This document shows positions 8,146 through 19,700 of a DNA stretch of 24,485 nt, piece after piece. The position numbers and the translations under genes are program-made. Position 1 is the first letter of the stretch, and every line of letters begins with the position of its first letter. The notes under the pieces are model-generated. The model ran no database searches, had not been told where the DNA came from, and saw nothing but the letters and a program-made list of their open reading frames with translations. This DNA is from a virus, in IMG/VR virus record IMGVR_UViG_3300031857_001318, positions 1 to 24,485 of that record. One strand, written 5' to 3'.

Positions 8146-8553
8146 ATGGAAGTAAGATACTTGAATGATGCCGACTACTCAGATACACTGGTCAAGTGGT
8201 GGGATTCATGGGGATGGGTGGCACCATCAAGGAAGATGCTTCCAGAAAATGGCACAGGTGGAGTGATGGTAAGCAAGGACGGTATAGATATATGTGCTGG
8301 GTTTGTTTACTTCACTAACTCCACTATGGCATGGGTTGAATACATCGTGTCAAATAAGGAGTACAGAATTTCTGACAGAGGAGAGGCTATAGAACTTCTT
8401 ATAACGACACTATCTGTTATAGCCCGCGACAAAGGTTATGAATTTGTTTATGCGTCAGTCAAGAACAAACCACTTATCCAAAAGTATGAAAGATGCGGAT
8501 TTAAGCTTGGTGATCAAGACTGTCAAGAATTAATAAAGATATGGCAGCAGTAA
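8146..8553 (+). CDS. GNAT-family acetyltransferase
   Basis: This is a 135-residue protein of about GNAT-domain length. A beta strand MEVRYLNDADY opens it. A central strand pair (about residues 48-68, DICAGFVYFTNSTMAWVEYI) leads into the acetyl-CoA loop KEYRISDRGEAIELLI at 71-86, which keeps the R-x-x-R-G-like arrangement as RISDRG. Residues 105-119, SVKNKPLIQKYERCGF, match the GNAT motif with N107, Y114 and GF at the end. The predicted reaction is acetyl transfer from acetyl-CoA to an amine; the substrate cannot be read from sequence. It opens an operon with internal virion protein genes and overlaps the next gene by 13 bases, so modification of a virion or host protein during late infection is plausible. 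Similar small acetyltransferases are known in phage structural clusters. Confidence 0.75.
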   Translation: MEVRYLNDADYSDTLVKWWDSWGWVAPSRKMLPENGTGGVMVSKDGIDICAGFVYFTNSTMAWVEYIVSNKEYRISDRGEAIELLITTLSVIARDKGYEFVYASVKNKPLIQKYERCGFKLGDQDCQELIKIWQQ

Positions 8554-9245
8554 CAACAGCATTGGCAGCAGGTACAGCACTTGCTGGAATGGGGATGAAC
8601 ATCGGTCAAGCAGTAAAGGCAAACAAGCAAGCCAAGGCAGCGGCAGGAGCTGCGGATGCAGCGGCAAAGCAGATCGCTAATATTAAAGAGCAAAATGCAT
8701 TTAATAGAGTACAAGTACCTACACTTGGATTCGATCTTGCTCGTCAAGGATTAGACAGAACTACTACAGCAGCATTAGGTGCGGCTCAAGGAGCTGGAGC
8801 TGAGGGGGTTATCGGTGCTGCGTCTAATATAGTACAGGCACAGAAAGACCAAGAGCTGGCATTAGCTGCACAGGCTGGAGAGATGGGGATGCAGAGAGAT
8901 CTGTACGAGGCTTCGGCACAGAGTGATATTAATGCTAGACAGGGAATTAGAGAGTTCGAGCTAGGATCCATGAAGCTTCAAGGAGCACAACAAGCAAAAG
9001 CCGATGCTGAGACTAGAAAGGCTGAGGCTATCGCTGGAGCTATTGGATCTGCTGGAAGTGCTTTGGGCTTTGGGGCTGAAATGATAGACCTTTATGGAAG
9101 CAAAAGATCCAATTCTGGAGCTGGCAAGCCTGGGTCATTTAAAGGAACAACTGTTCAAACTCAACAAGAGTACTTAAACCAGCTTGAACTGGATAGGTTA
9201 GATCAGTTCAAGAATCAAGGAATGAATTTATTGGGTATAAAGTAA
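8541..9245 (+). CDS. Internal virion protein, small (T7 gp14-like by position)
   Basis: This is a 234-residue protein, very rich in Ala, Gly and Gln. An N-terminal hydrophobic segment (TTALAAGTALAGMGMNIG, about 5-22) precedes a long Ala/Lys/Gln helix (25-50) and further amphipathic helices. A second hydrophobic stretch (IAGAIGSAGSALGFGAEMI) lies near 165-183. The C-terminus is polar. This layout fits the smallest of the ejected internal proteins of short-tailed phages, which line or build the channel through the host envelope. It overlaps the acetyltransferase by 13 bases and its TAA overlaps the next ATG by one base. The assignment is by composition and order; no sequence identity to a named protein is claimed. 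Confidence 0.55.
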   Translation: MAAVTTALAAGTALAGMGMNIGQAVKANKQAKAAAGAADAAAKQIANIKEQNAFNRVQVPTLGFDLARQGLDRTTTAALGAAQGAGAEGVIGAASNIVQAQKDQELALAAQAGEMGMQRDLYEASAQSDINARQGIREFELGSMKLQGAQQAKADAETRKAEAIAGAIGSAGSALGFGAEMIDLYGSKRSNSGAGKPGSFKGTTVQTQQEYLNQLELDRLDQFKNQGMNLLGIK

Positions 9246-10777
9246 TGGAATACGCAGGATACGTCTCGCCAGAAAAGTCTGTAGATTGGCAAGCCCTCTC
9301 TAACCAGATGGCTGAAAAGATTTACGGAATTGGCACAAAAAGAGAGGCAGAAAAAGAGGCTCTTGACAAGAAGGCTAAAGACCTTGAAAATATAGTTAAC
9401 GACCCATCTATAATGGGTAAAAGCCAGACGGCTAACCAGATGTTCTTGGATGGAGCATTCAATGCTAAGGATCAGATATGGAAGTGGAATAAGGACCTAA
9501 AGGCTGGCATCATCACCCCAAAGGAGTACAGCAATAACATAACAAACCTACAGGACAACTGGTCTATATTGGCATTATCAGCAAAGACATTTGATGAAAG
9601 ATATCAGGAGGTACTTAAGAGACAGGAAGAAGGCGTTGCTAGTAATCTTGAGCTTGAGTTTCTTGATAGATTCGGACAGATGGCAAACATACCAAACACA
9701 AAGATACAGGTATCGCAAGACGGTCGTGTATACATGGCGAAGGTTGACCCGAATACTGGAAAGGTTATTGGAGATGTTATGGATACAAGGACTATGAACA
9801 TGCCAGAAAACATACAAGTAAATAAGGTAGATGTCGGTTCAACTGTTGAGTCAATGACAGAGGGATGGGATCCATGGACCACATTTAAAGATCTAGGTCG
9901 TGGTGGAGAACTTACAATAACAGATATTAGACAAAACGAAGAGGTGTATGGTCCTATGAAAGCAAAGGTAGCAGAAGCTGTAGCCCCTAACTCAAACCCA
10001 AGGGCGCAAGTTTCTGTACTTGTAGACAATGGAGTTCTCAATGATCCTTCATACTACATGAATGATGCAGAATACAATTCAAAGAGACAAGAGCTTATTG
10101 ACGATGCCATTCAGATAAAAAAGACAGCTGGTAGTGCTAATCCAACTCTTACTGAAAAGGAAATAAAGGATCTTGAGACTAATCTTATTAAGATACAAAA
10201 AGAACCGAACGGCGTAATAAATCCAGTGCTTACAGAAGAACAGCAGAAATTAGCCAAGGATCGAGTAATGCAGGATGTCGATATTCGAATGGAGCGTAAG
10301 GTATCTGGGTCTCCTAAGCAGCAGTGGTCTTCTGGAGGTGGAACTACAACTACAACGACCACCAATAAAGAAGAAGAGATGAAGCGTGGATACGTTGCTG
10401 CCGCTAAAGCTTTTGGTATTGATCCATTCAAGACAAAAGAAACTGGTAGTGTTGTATACTCTGGAAATCATGACTTTGGAGGCTTAAGTAAGTCTTATCA
10501 GTATAGGAAGACTGGAAAAGGAATTGAGATATACAATGCTGGAGATCTTGACCCTAACACAAATCAACCTATCAAAAAAGGAGAAAGAATGATTCCAGCA
10601 ACACCTATAAAAATAGCAAAAACACCAGCTGATCTAGCTCAGTATGTATACAATGGTGAACCAGCATCCGCAGGTGCAGACTTTTGGAATGCAAGGAATT
10701 TATTCTACGAAGGAAACCCACCAAAAAGCGGCGGTGGTAAGAGCGGATCAGGAGACGATATATTTAAAAAAGAATAG
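9245..10777 (+). CDS. Internal virion protein, middle (putative)
   Basis: This is a 510-residue hydrophilic protein beginning MEYAGYVSPEKSVDWQAL. Residues about 20-120 are mostly charged helices. Residues about 155-180 form a beta patch (TKIQVSQDGRVYMAKVDPNT), and 230-330 are helical. A GGG plus seven-Thr run (about 367-376), encoded by ACA/ACT/ACG/ACC codons, is a flexible linker. A C-terminal domain (about 380-490) ends in a Gly/Ser/Lys-rich tail (GGGKSGSGDDIFKKE). No enzyme motif is visible. It sits between the Ala-rich small protein and the giant protein, the position of the middle member of a three-protein ejection set. Its stop TAG directly abuts the next ATG. Function is inferred from context only. 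Confidence 0.5.
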   Translation: MEYAGYVSPEKSVDWQALSNQMAEKIYGIGTKREAEKEALDKKAKDLENIVNDPSIMGKSQTANQMFLDGAFNAKDQIWKWNKDLKAGIITPKEYSNNITNLQDNWSILALSAKTFDERYQEVLKRQEEGVASNLELEFLDRFGQMANIPNTKIQVSQDGRVYMAKVDPNTGKVIGDVMDTRTMNMPENIQVNKVDVGSTVESMTEGWDPWTTFKDLGRGGELTITDIRQNEEVYGPMKAKVAEAVAPNSNPRAQVSVLVDNGVLNDPSYYMNDAEYNSKRQELIDDAIQIKKTAGSANPTLTEKEIKDLETNLIKIQKEPNGVINPVLTEEQQKLAKDRVMQDVDIRMERKVSGSPKQQWSSGGGTTTTTTTNKEEEMKRGYVAAAKAFGIDPFKTKETGSVVYSGNHDFGGLSKSYQYRKTGKGIEIYNAGDLDPNTNQPIKKGERMIPATPIKIAKTPADLAQYVYNGEPASAGADFWNARNLFYEGNPPKSGGGKSGSGDDIFKKE

Positions 10778-13700
10778 ATGAACGATAAACTAGAACAACT
10801 ATATAATCTGTATAAGAAGAATGGCATTATACAGTCTACTGACTTCAACACATTTTCATCCGCAAGTGATGATCAGAGAAAGAAATTATATGATCTAGGA
10901 AGACAAAAAGGTTTGTTTAAGACCACCGACTACAACACGTTTAGTTCGGCATTTAGACCTATTAAAAAAAAAGAACAGTCGGTATCACCATCCGCACAAA
11001 ATCAAAAACCTACTTCTTCGGCTACTCAGCAAACGAAGAAGCCAAAGCCTTCGGTATCTTCATCAGTAGGAGGTAGGTTTGCTGCTGTTACTGAAGCTGT
11101 TGAGAAAAAGAAATCAACAGCTCAGAAAGATACTAAGCCACAAGTAGTTTTCCAATCTCAAGAAGGAAAGCGTAATGATATATTTACTGGATACCCAGGG
11201 GAGGAAGGAAAGAAGTATAGACTTGATAACTCAACTGGTAAGCAAGTATGGATGGAGCTCACGTCTAGTGTTGTAGATAATGCGTTTGGTCCTACATATG
11301 ATTTGACGGGTCAAACCCCTGATTATTTAAAAGTATCTACCAAGAAAAAGAACTATGAAATATACAACACGCCTATAACAGACCCAGCTAGAGTGGCTGA
11401 GCTGAACAGGCACTTCAAAAAGAACGCTTCTTCGTCTGAGATAGACCAAGTATTCACTGGATTCCCTGGAAAGGAATCAAATGAATATAGGGTTAGAGAT
11501 AATAAATGGGAGAGAAAAGAGAAGGGATCTAAATCTTGGCAGACTGTTATAAATGAAGGCTCAATACTTGCTCTAAATAAGCAGTTCAAACAGAATGTAG
11601 AACCAACAAAAGATATAGAGAAAGCTAAGATAGATCAAAAGAAAGAAATTGAGAACAAGAAAAACATGAATATCCTTCTTGCATCAATAAACTCAGATCT
11701 AGTTGGCGCAGAAGAAGAATATGTAGCTGAAGAGCTTGATAAGAAATTTCCAGGATTCAAGTTTATAGAGCAAGGACCATTCACTGATCAGCTGCTTGTT
11801 ATTGCACCTAATGATAATAGGGTTAGTATTAGTCTAGATAATTTCACTGATGGTGACGATAGAACACAGGCAACTAGACTTAGAGAGTTCATTAGAAATA
11901 ATTCAGATCAAAATCTAATACTAGCATCGAAAAAATTATCAGCAGCTGAAGAAAAAGAGAGGAGATTTGTTGAGGAATCAACAAAGACAATGTATGAAAA
12001 TGACGTACCATCTGAGTTTAAATGGGTTGATGGCAAGCTAGTTGTGTCAACGTATTTAGATAAGCAGAAGGAGACCGAACAGTATAAGAACATAGAGATA
12101 GAACAGAAGCTCGCAAGAAAGGAATATATAGACAGGAAAGAGCAACAGTTCAATGATATATATCATCGATTCAAAGGTCAAAAGGCTGATGAAAAAGAAG
12201 TGTCTTCTGCATATGCTGCAATCAAAAAGGACGACTACGAGATAAGGAGAGTCAACCAGTATATGAATGACATTAAAGGTACTAGCGAGGATGTAGCTAA
12301 GGAAAAGGCTAGTGTTGAGGATTATACAAATGATGCAGTAAATAAACTTAGATCTGGAGAAATAACAAAGGATCAATTTGAAGCTGAGTACAAGCCAGAG
12401 ATAGATAGAAGAGTTGCAGAGCTAAAGAATAAAGGAAATGCACTTGCAGATGAACTGAATAATATCCAAAACGTAAACAAGGCTATAGAGGAGTCTGTAG
12501 CAAAGAATTACATAATAGATGAGGCGACGGGATCTTTTGGTGGAGGTATGACGTCTAAATTTGTTAAGGGTCTAACTTATCTTCCTAGATTAGCTTCGCA
12601 AGGAAGTGTATCTGCAAAAGATCAAGAGGATATAGTAAGGCTTATAACTGGGGGAGGAACAACAAAAGAATACATGGAGTCTGAGGATAGATCAGATCTT
12701 GTAAAATCATTGTTTGGCCTTTCTGAATCCATGGGTGCATTAGCATCTGGATCGGCATTTGGTGGAGGTGCTGCTACATACGCAGCATTCTACGCACAAT
12801 CATACTACGAGATGAAGGATGACTTGGATCAAGTAGAAGGTATGAGTGAAACATCAAAGGTACTTATGTCAGCTGTATACGGTGGTCTTAGTTCAGTACT
12901 GGAGAAGTATGGTATGGACCTGATTACTCAAAAGTCTGCTATTGGTAAGAACTTTAAGAACAATGTTCTAAAGAAAATGTTTGCTGATCTACCTAAAGAT
13001 GCGTCAAAGGAGTACATAGATGCAGCAATGATGAATAGCATTAAGATGACGCTTGCTGAAGCTGGATTGAAGTCATTTACTGGATCACTTGGAGAAGGTG
13101 TGACTGAATCACTTCAGTCTCTAACTCAAGTAGGAATAAAAGAAGCTTACGACTTGGCTAATGGATCAGAATTCTTTAATAACAAATCTGGATGGGAGAT
13201 ATTATCAGATGTAATATATGAAGGATATCTAGGCGCACTTGGAGGAGGTGTTATGTCTACAGTAGCATCATCTCCTAAAGTCCTAAAGAATGGAGTCTTA
13301 AATGCACTTAACGGAGAACAGGCTGAATTACTTATGAATGCAGCCAATACTGAAGGTATTGATAAGGCACTTATAACGAACTTAAAGGCTAGTGTTCTCA
13401 CTGGAAAGATAACAAAGGAAGAGGCTATCAATATATCAAATTCGTTTTCTAATGTTAAATCAAAGATAAATCAAATACCATCTGATCTGTCTGTTAGTGA
13501 TAAAGCAAAGGCTCTAGATCTGATGGTTGAGAAATCAACTATAGAAGACAGAATAGCTGGAAAGGATCCTAACCTTGTGTCTAAAGAGACTGAAAGAATA
13601 AACGAAATCAATAACCAGCTAAAAACAATATCACAAAATGCCGTTCAAGAGCAAACAACAGGTGAAGTTTCTGTTCAGCCAGAAACCACAACTGGCCAAG

Positions 13701-16700
13701 AAGTGGAGGGAGGAAAACCCGAAGCAGGACCTAAAGTCGTTACCGAAGAAGAAATCACAGCAAAAGAAAAAGAACTAGATTCTGTTTGGAGTGAAAAAAA
13801 TAAGCTACAAGATAAACTTGAAGGTCAAGGTCTAACTGAAGATGAAATAAGATCAAATGAAGACTTTAGATCTCTAATTGATAGAGCTGATGTTCTATCT
13901 TCAGAGATTTTCAAGCTTAAAGACAGTATTAAAGAAGAAGTAACAATAGACAAGCCTACTATAGCAATAAACGCTACCGTAGAGCTTGACAGGGTTAAGT
14001 CTGTTGACATGGAGTCAGAGGACGGTGCCACATTCAACCTTGATGGGACCAAGTACGAGGGCGGTGGGCTTATTGTCCCTGTGGCAAGTACAAACACTAC
14101 TGTAGAGGAGATAACTCCAGAGATGATAGCAGACTTCGTTGAGGCTAACTCTGGAAAGATTGGAGACAAGAACACTGTAAAGGTTGGTATATACAAATTC
14201 CCAAACAGTAATAAGGTGTCTATTGACCTAAATGTTGTAGCTCCAGAGTCTTCAAGAGGTCAGGCTATTGAGTTCGGTAAACAAGCGGACCAGGAATCAC
14301 TTTTCGACCTTTCAACTTTTGAGAATGTAAAGACTGGAGGGACTGGAATGAATCCAATGCAGTTTACAGACGATCAGTTCAAGGAGATAGCAAAGGCACT
14401 AAATGAGGGAAGGGTTCCAAATGTATTTGGTTCTCAGCAACCTGCTGCGCAAATGGATATGGATAACACACTTGAGAGAATCAAGGAGTCATCTAGAAAG
14501 TCAGACAGAAAGGCTGTAGGTATGTATAAGGCTGTACGTACAACCCTTCAAGCTTTGCCAGGCGTTAAGATAATTGTTCACGATACCACTGATGCCTATA
14601 GAGAGGCAATCGCTAAGGCTGAAGGAAAGACCAAAGAGCAGGTGTCGTTAGAGGAGGATGTAGACGGGGTTTCATCTGGAACATTCCTTGCTAACGGAGA
14701 GATACATATTGATGCAACAACTGCGAATGCAGTTACTGTATTCCATGAGGCATTCCATTATGCACTGATGAAGAAAGGTCTTTCTGGGAAGGCAATCAGA
14801 GAGATGGTAGATGGTATTAAGAAGTCTGTTAAAAATAAGGAGCTACTTGCAAGAGTAGAGGACTTTGCTAACCAGTACAGCGAAGGCGAGAAGAGCGAGG
14901 AGTTCGCTGTAGAACTTGGCGCCTTATTAGCAGCTACAGAAAGCGAGATGCTTACACCTAACAACCTGCAGAAGTTCTTCACAATCATTAACAATCTATT
15001 CAAGAAGGTTGGTCTACCAGCCCCATTTACAGCTGCGTCAACTCGTCAAGATGCGATCGACTTCATTAACTCACTTTCTAAAGGACTTCGTGAGGGGACT
15101 GATGTTGGGATTAGTGAGGGAATAACATCAACACTAGATGTAAAAGAAAGGAAGAATAGAAAAGTAAATATTGGTGAAGACTACAAGCTTTCATTTGTAA
15201 CGAAAGAAGATCTCATAGACATTGACGCACTTGTAAAAGATATAGAGTCTAAAGGACAAAAGGTTTGGTTCTGGGTAGCTGATCAGCTAGGAAGAGGTAT
15301 GTATGATGATGCCGTTATGGGAGATACTCATTACCTTGACGCTGGACCATCATTTGCTCTTGATCCAGAGAATAGATCTAAAGGAGTTATATGGGCGTCT
15401 GGAGCTGAGAAGTCATTGCTAGATAAAAACATAAAGAACAGTGATTATATATTCATTATAAGTGGATCACCTCAAAAGTCAAAGCTATTCAATAAGAGTG
15501 TATTTGATTTGTACTCAAAAAGAATTGGGGACTTCAAATCATTTAAAAAGAAAGTACTTGAAGCTGGTGCAACCAAGTCTATCCAAGAAGTATTAAATGC
15601 ACATGACTCATGGGAGTCATTAAGAGATGACGCATCTGTAGATAATCCTAAAACTAAAACGATTGGAACTGGCAGAAAGAAGTTTTTGATAGGAATAACT
15701 GATGCATTACAGAAGCCTAATTCTAAGACTTATAAAGTTCTTGAAAGCCTTAACGCTATATTAGATATTGAATCATTAAGAGACGATTTCTATAGGGAGA
15801 ATGAATTCGATATGAATGATGTTATGATCGTTCTTAAGCCTACTGCTGTTGGCGGTAAGTCGTCTCATTCTACGTATGAAAATGATATACTTGGAGAAGT
15901 TGTCGGAGTACCAGATAAGGTTGTGAATGCGGCTGATATTATGCCAGATGATGTATACGAGCAAGTTAAGGACATGCATAGAGCAATGGCTTCACAGAAG
16001 ATAGCTCCATATGGGTCTGGTGTAAAAAATGTAAAAAGCAGAAGCAAACGAAAGTTATCGCCATCTGTAGCTGAGAAGCTTACTGAAGACGGAAACGGAA
16101 ACTACGTATTCCAGCACTGGTCTTCAGGGAAGAGGGACGTTATAAAGCCAGGAAGTGGGCAGAACTCAATCACTGGTAAGGATGAAGCTTCATCGCTTTC
16201 AGCTGTTGGTGGATTGGCACAGTTCTATACAATGAAAGACCAGTCGGAGCCTGGTACTGGTAACGTGCTACATACGGTACTTGTACCGATGGATAAGGTG
16301 TACGACGCTAAGGAGGATCCTATGAACTTCGAGCCAGAGGCTAGAAGATTATTCAATGAGGCTAGACCTGGTCAGGGATTTGACGAGGGGTATAGAGCTG
16401 CGTTCATAACCAAGGTAGCAAACCAGAATGGTTTTGATATGACTGTATATCCTTGGAGGAATACGGAGCTTCGTGCTCAAACTACAATAGAACTTACTCC
16501 AGAGAGTGTAAATGTAGAATTCAAGGATAGAAAGAAAGATGAGTATAACGTTGGAGATAAAATTAACGTATATGGAAGAGATGCTGTAGTAACATCTGTT
16601 GATGGACCAGTAATTAACTACAAAGGTGAAACATCTCAAGGATCTATCAACGTTGAAAGATCACCAAGGTCTATTAGGAAGAAAAGAAAGGCACCAAAAA

Positions 16701-19700
16701 ATGAGGCTATATCTAAAGCCAAAGAAAAGTACGATATATCTATAGACAGGGGTAACAGCGTTGATCAAGCAAGAAAGTCAGCCATGTCTGACTTAAAGAA
16801 GAACGACTGGTATGCCAACGCAAGCGATATTGAAAGAGAGGATGCTGTTCGTGATCTTAGAAAGTTTTTTGGTCTGAAAGAAAAGTCTGCTCCTTCAGTA
16901 GCTAAAGTTAGCGCTACAAAGAAGACTACAGTAACTGTAGATGAGAAGACTGCACTTAAGGATCAACTGAAGCGTGCAGCTCGTGCAGCCCGTGGAGGAG
17001 CCAAGTCGATTAAGGACGCACAGAAAGCTATCGCTACAGAGATAAAGGCGATGGTTGAGACTGGAAGAGTGTCAGTGAAACAAGCTGCATCACTTACAGA
17101 CAGACTTGCTAAGCTAAATACAGAGAACCCTATCGCTGTTGAGCGATTCTTATCATACGCTGAGCGTGTATTCGAAAGAGCTGACTACGCACAGAGACTG
17201 AGCGATGCGTTCAAGGTACGAAGAGCTATCTCTAGATTATCAAAAGGAAAGAGCAACCAAGCTGAAGTAAAGGCTATGGGTAAGGCGTTCTTGGAGATAG
17301 ATCCGTCAATGGTTGACGACATCGATGTGTACACTGAGATGGCTAATATGATCTATGACGCAATGAAGCCTAGCAAGTCAGCTGGTACTGAGGCGATCTA
17401 TAAGAATGCTGCAGTTATCGCTGACGTTAATGCGTACACTGAGGAGATGGTCGCAGCTCAAGAGGAGCAGAAGAAGCAAGACATACTTAACATGTACAAC
17501 GAGCTTGTTACTGCTGGTGTTATCTCTTCTGATATGTCACTGAAAGATATTCAGACGATAATAAGTAAGATAAACGAGAACTTAGAGATAGAGATCGACG
17601 ATACACTACTGAAAGCTATCAATAGTAAAATAGATACTGGAAGCGTTAAGGAATATAACAAGGGAACATTTGATATGTTGTCCACCCTTGTTAGAGAGAC
17701 AATGAAGACTGGAGTAGATCCGCTTACTGGAGAGAAGGTCAAATGGGACGATCGTTCTATGGCTCTTATCAAGAAGCTAATGAATATGGACCTAGACAGA
17801 CTATCTATCAAGGAGCAGTTCAGTGCTATAGAGTCTATTCAGAACTTCATGGTTAACGGTATAACGTCTGGAATAGAAGCTACGGTGAATGCTTATGAGG
17901 GTACACTTAATGCGGATACTCTTGCAAATGAAGGAGTTAAGTCTAGAGACTTAAAGGTTTACTTCAGCAAGATGTTCGGACGAATGATGTCTTATGAGTT
18001 CGCATCGCTGCCTGTACTTATGGATAGTATGTTCGGAGGTGTAAAGTCTGGTGGTCGTGTCATGGAGATGATGGGCCTTACGAAGTACGCTAACGGAATT
18101 GCAAGGGCTACGAAGACAATGACTGGAATAATAAACGAGTACGGCGAGAAGTTCTCTAAGTCGAAGCCTAACGGTGAAGCATTCAACACAGCTAAGAACA
18201 CATACGAGAGAGGTATGCTATCGTTCTTGAAGCGTACAGTTATGGGTACAGATCTAGAGATGGATGCAGAGCTTGCAAGACGTATCGGGCTACTGCGTGA
18301 CAGTATTACAGAACTAAGAAAAGGAAGCAAGGAGGATAACGCCAAGGCTGATATCTACGATGAGCTATTTAACAAGCTTGGATTAGATAGAGAGAACGTT
18401 AGTATCATCGATATCGAGGCGAGAGTTGACGCTACAAACAGACAAGCTGTAGACTGGTGGATCAGCAAATGGGCTGAGCATTATCCAGACCTATACGATG
18501 TAAGTTTGTCAGTGTTCAATACACAGCTTGGGAAGGATCTGAACTATACACCAGACAGATTCTCGAAGATAGAGCGTAGTAGAGCCAAGTCAAAAGAGGA
18601 GCAGGACCAAATGCTTGCAAAAGCTGGTGCATTCTCTGTAGGCCTTGAGTTTACTGATAAGAGCAAGTCTGGAGTATTGATGGAGTCAAACAGACCACAG
18701 AAGACACCAGGGCGCTTCGTTGATCTTGACTTCGATGTAAGTAATTCATCAGCTATGAAGTCGGCACTGATCGACATTAATACTGCTGGATCCGTTCGTC
18801 AAGTTGACGCGTTCTTGAACTCTGAGTCGTTTAGTGATATGATCCCTAACGAGAAGGATTACAAGCTGCTTATCAATAGAGTGAACGACTATATCCGACT
18901 TACGAAAAGTAAGGAGGCTATGAGTTATGACTCATTCAAGGAACTAGACAAGGCACTTAATGTGCTTGCTGGATTTGGTACAGTTAAAGCGTTGGGTGGA
19001 GTTTTACAGCCTATTAAGCAGGTTATACCAGTTATGATCAACACGCTGGTTAACGCTGGTAATATTAACATGCGTGTAGCATTTGATAAGGACTACAACG
19101 AGTGGCTGAATAATAGCGGAATGGCTATTGCGAATAGAGGGATGGAGGCGTCGTCTGCTGTTGAGTCGGCAAACAAGTACTTAGATAAGGTGCCAGATGG
19201 TAAGGTTCAGACATTACTAAAGGCAGCTGACTCGGTGAATCAGTTCTGGCTTAAGACGTTCTTATCTAACTCTGACGTATTCATTGCTCGCGCATCATTT
19301 GAGGCGTACTACAAGCAAGACCTAAAGCGCAGAGGCAAGGATACCAATATCGACTGGAGCAATCATAAGATCGACCAAGAGGCCGCGAACTATGCACAAC
19401 ACATGGTTGACCGTCAGCAGAACATCTCTGACACGGCGATGGGTGGTAAGATGATGGCGTCTAATCAGACAGGAAGAAAGATCTTAAGAAAGACATTACT
19501 TCCGTTCGCTAACTTTGTTATGAACCAGAAGAACAGGATGTATTCTGATATTAGAGCGCTACAGAATCCTTTGGCTACTAAGGAAGATAAGGCTACAGCG
19601 TTCAGATCTCTTGTTGGTCTATCTTTGGAGATGATGACATTCCAGGCTATAGCATACGGCATTAGAGAGGCGTTCTCTTACGCTGCTGCAGAATTAGTTG

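Noticed and set aside
9604-10041. 145-residue minus-strand open frame inside the 510-residue gene
   Set aside because: It is the antisense shadow of a clearly coding plus-strand gene, is Ser/Thr/Cys-rich as such shadows are, and has no promoter or family pattern.
10342-10366. Threonine-codon run as a slippage (phase-variation) tract
   Set aside because: The Thr codons vary at the third position (ACT, ACA, ACG, ACC), so it is not a uniform repeat and is better read as a protein linker.
12056-12376. 106-residue hydrophobic minus-strand frame inside the giant gene
   Set aside because: The apparent membrane segments arise from the complement of Lys/Glu-rich coiled-coil codons; the plus frame is uninterrupted.
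13825-14196. 123-residue minus-strand frame inside the giant gene
   Set aside because: It is low-complexity Ser/Ile/Leu sequence, antisense to a coding region, with no start signals.
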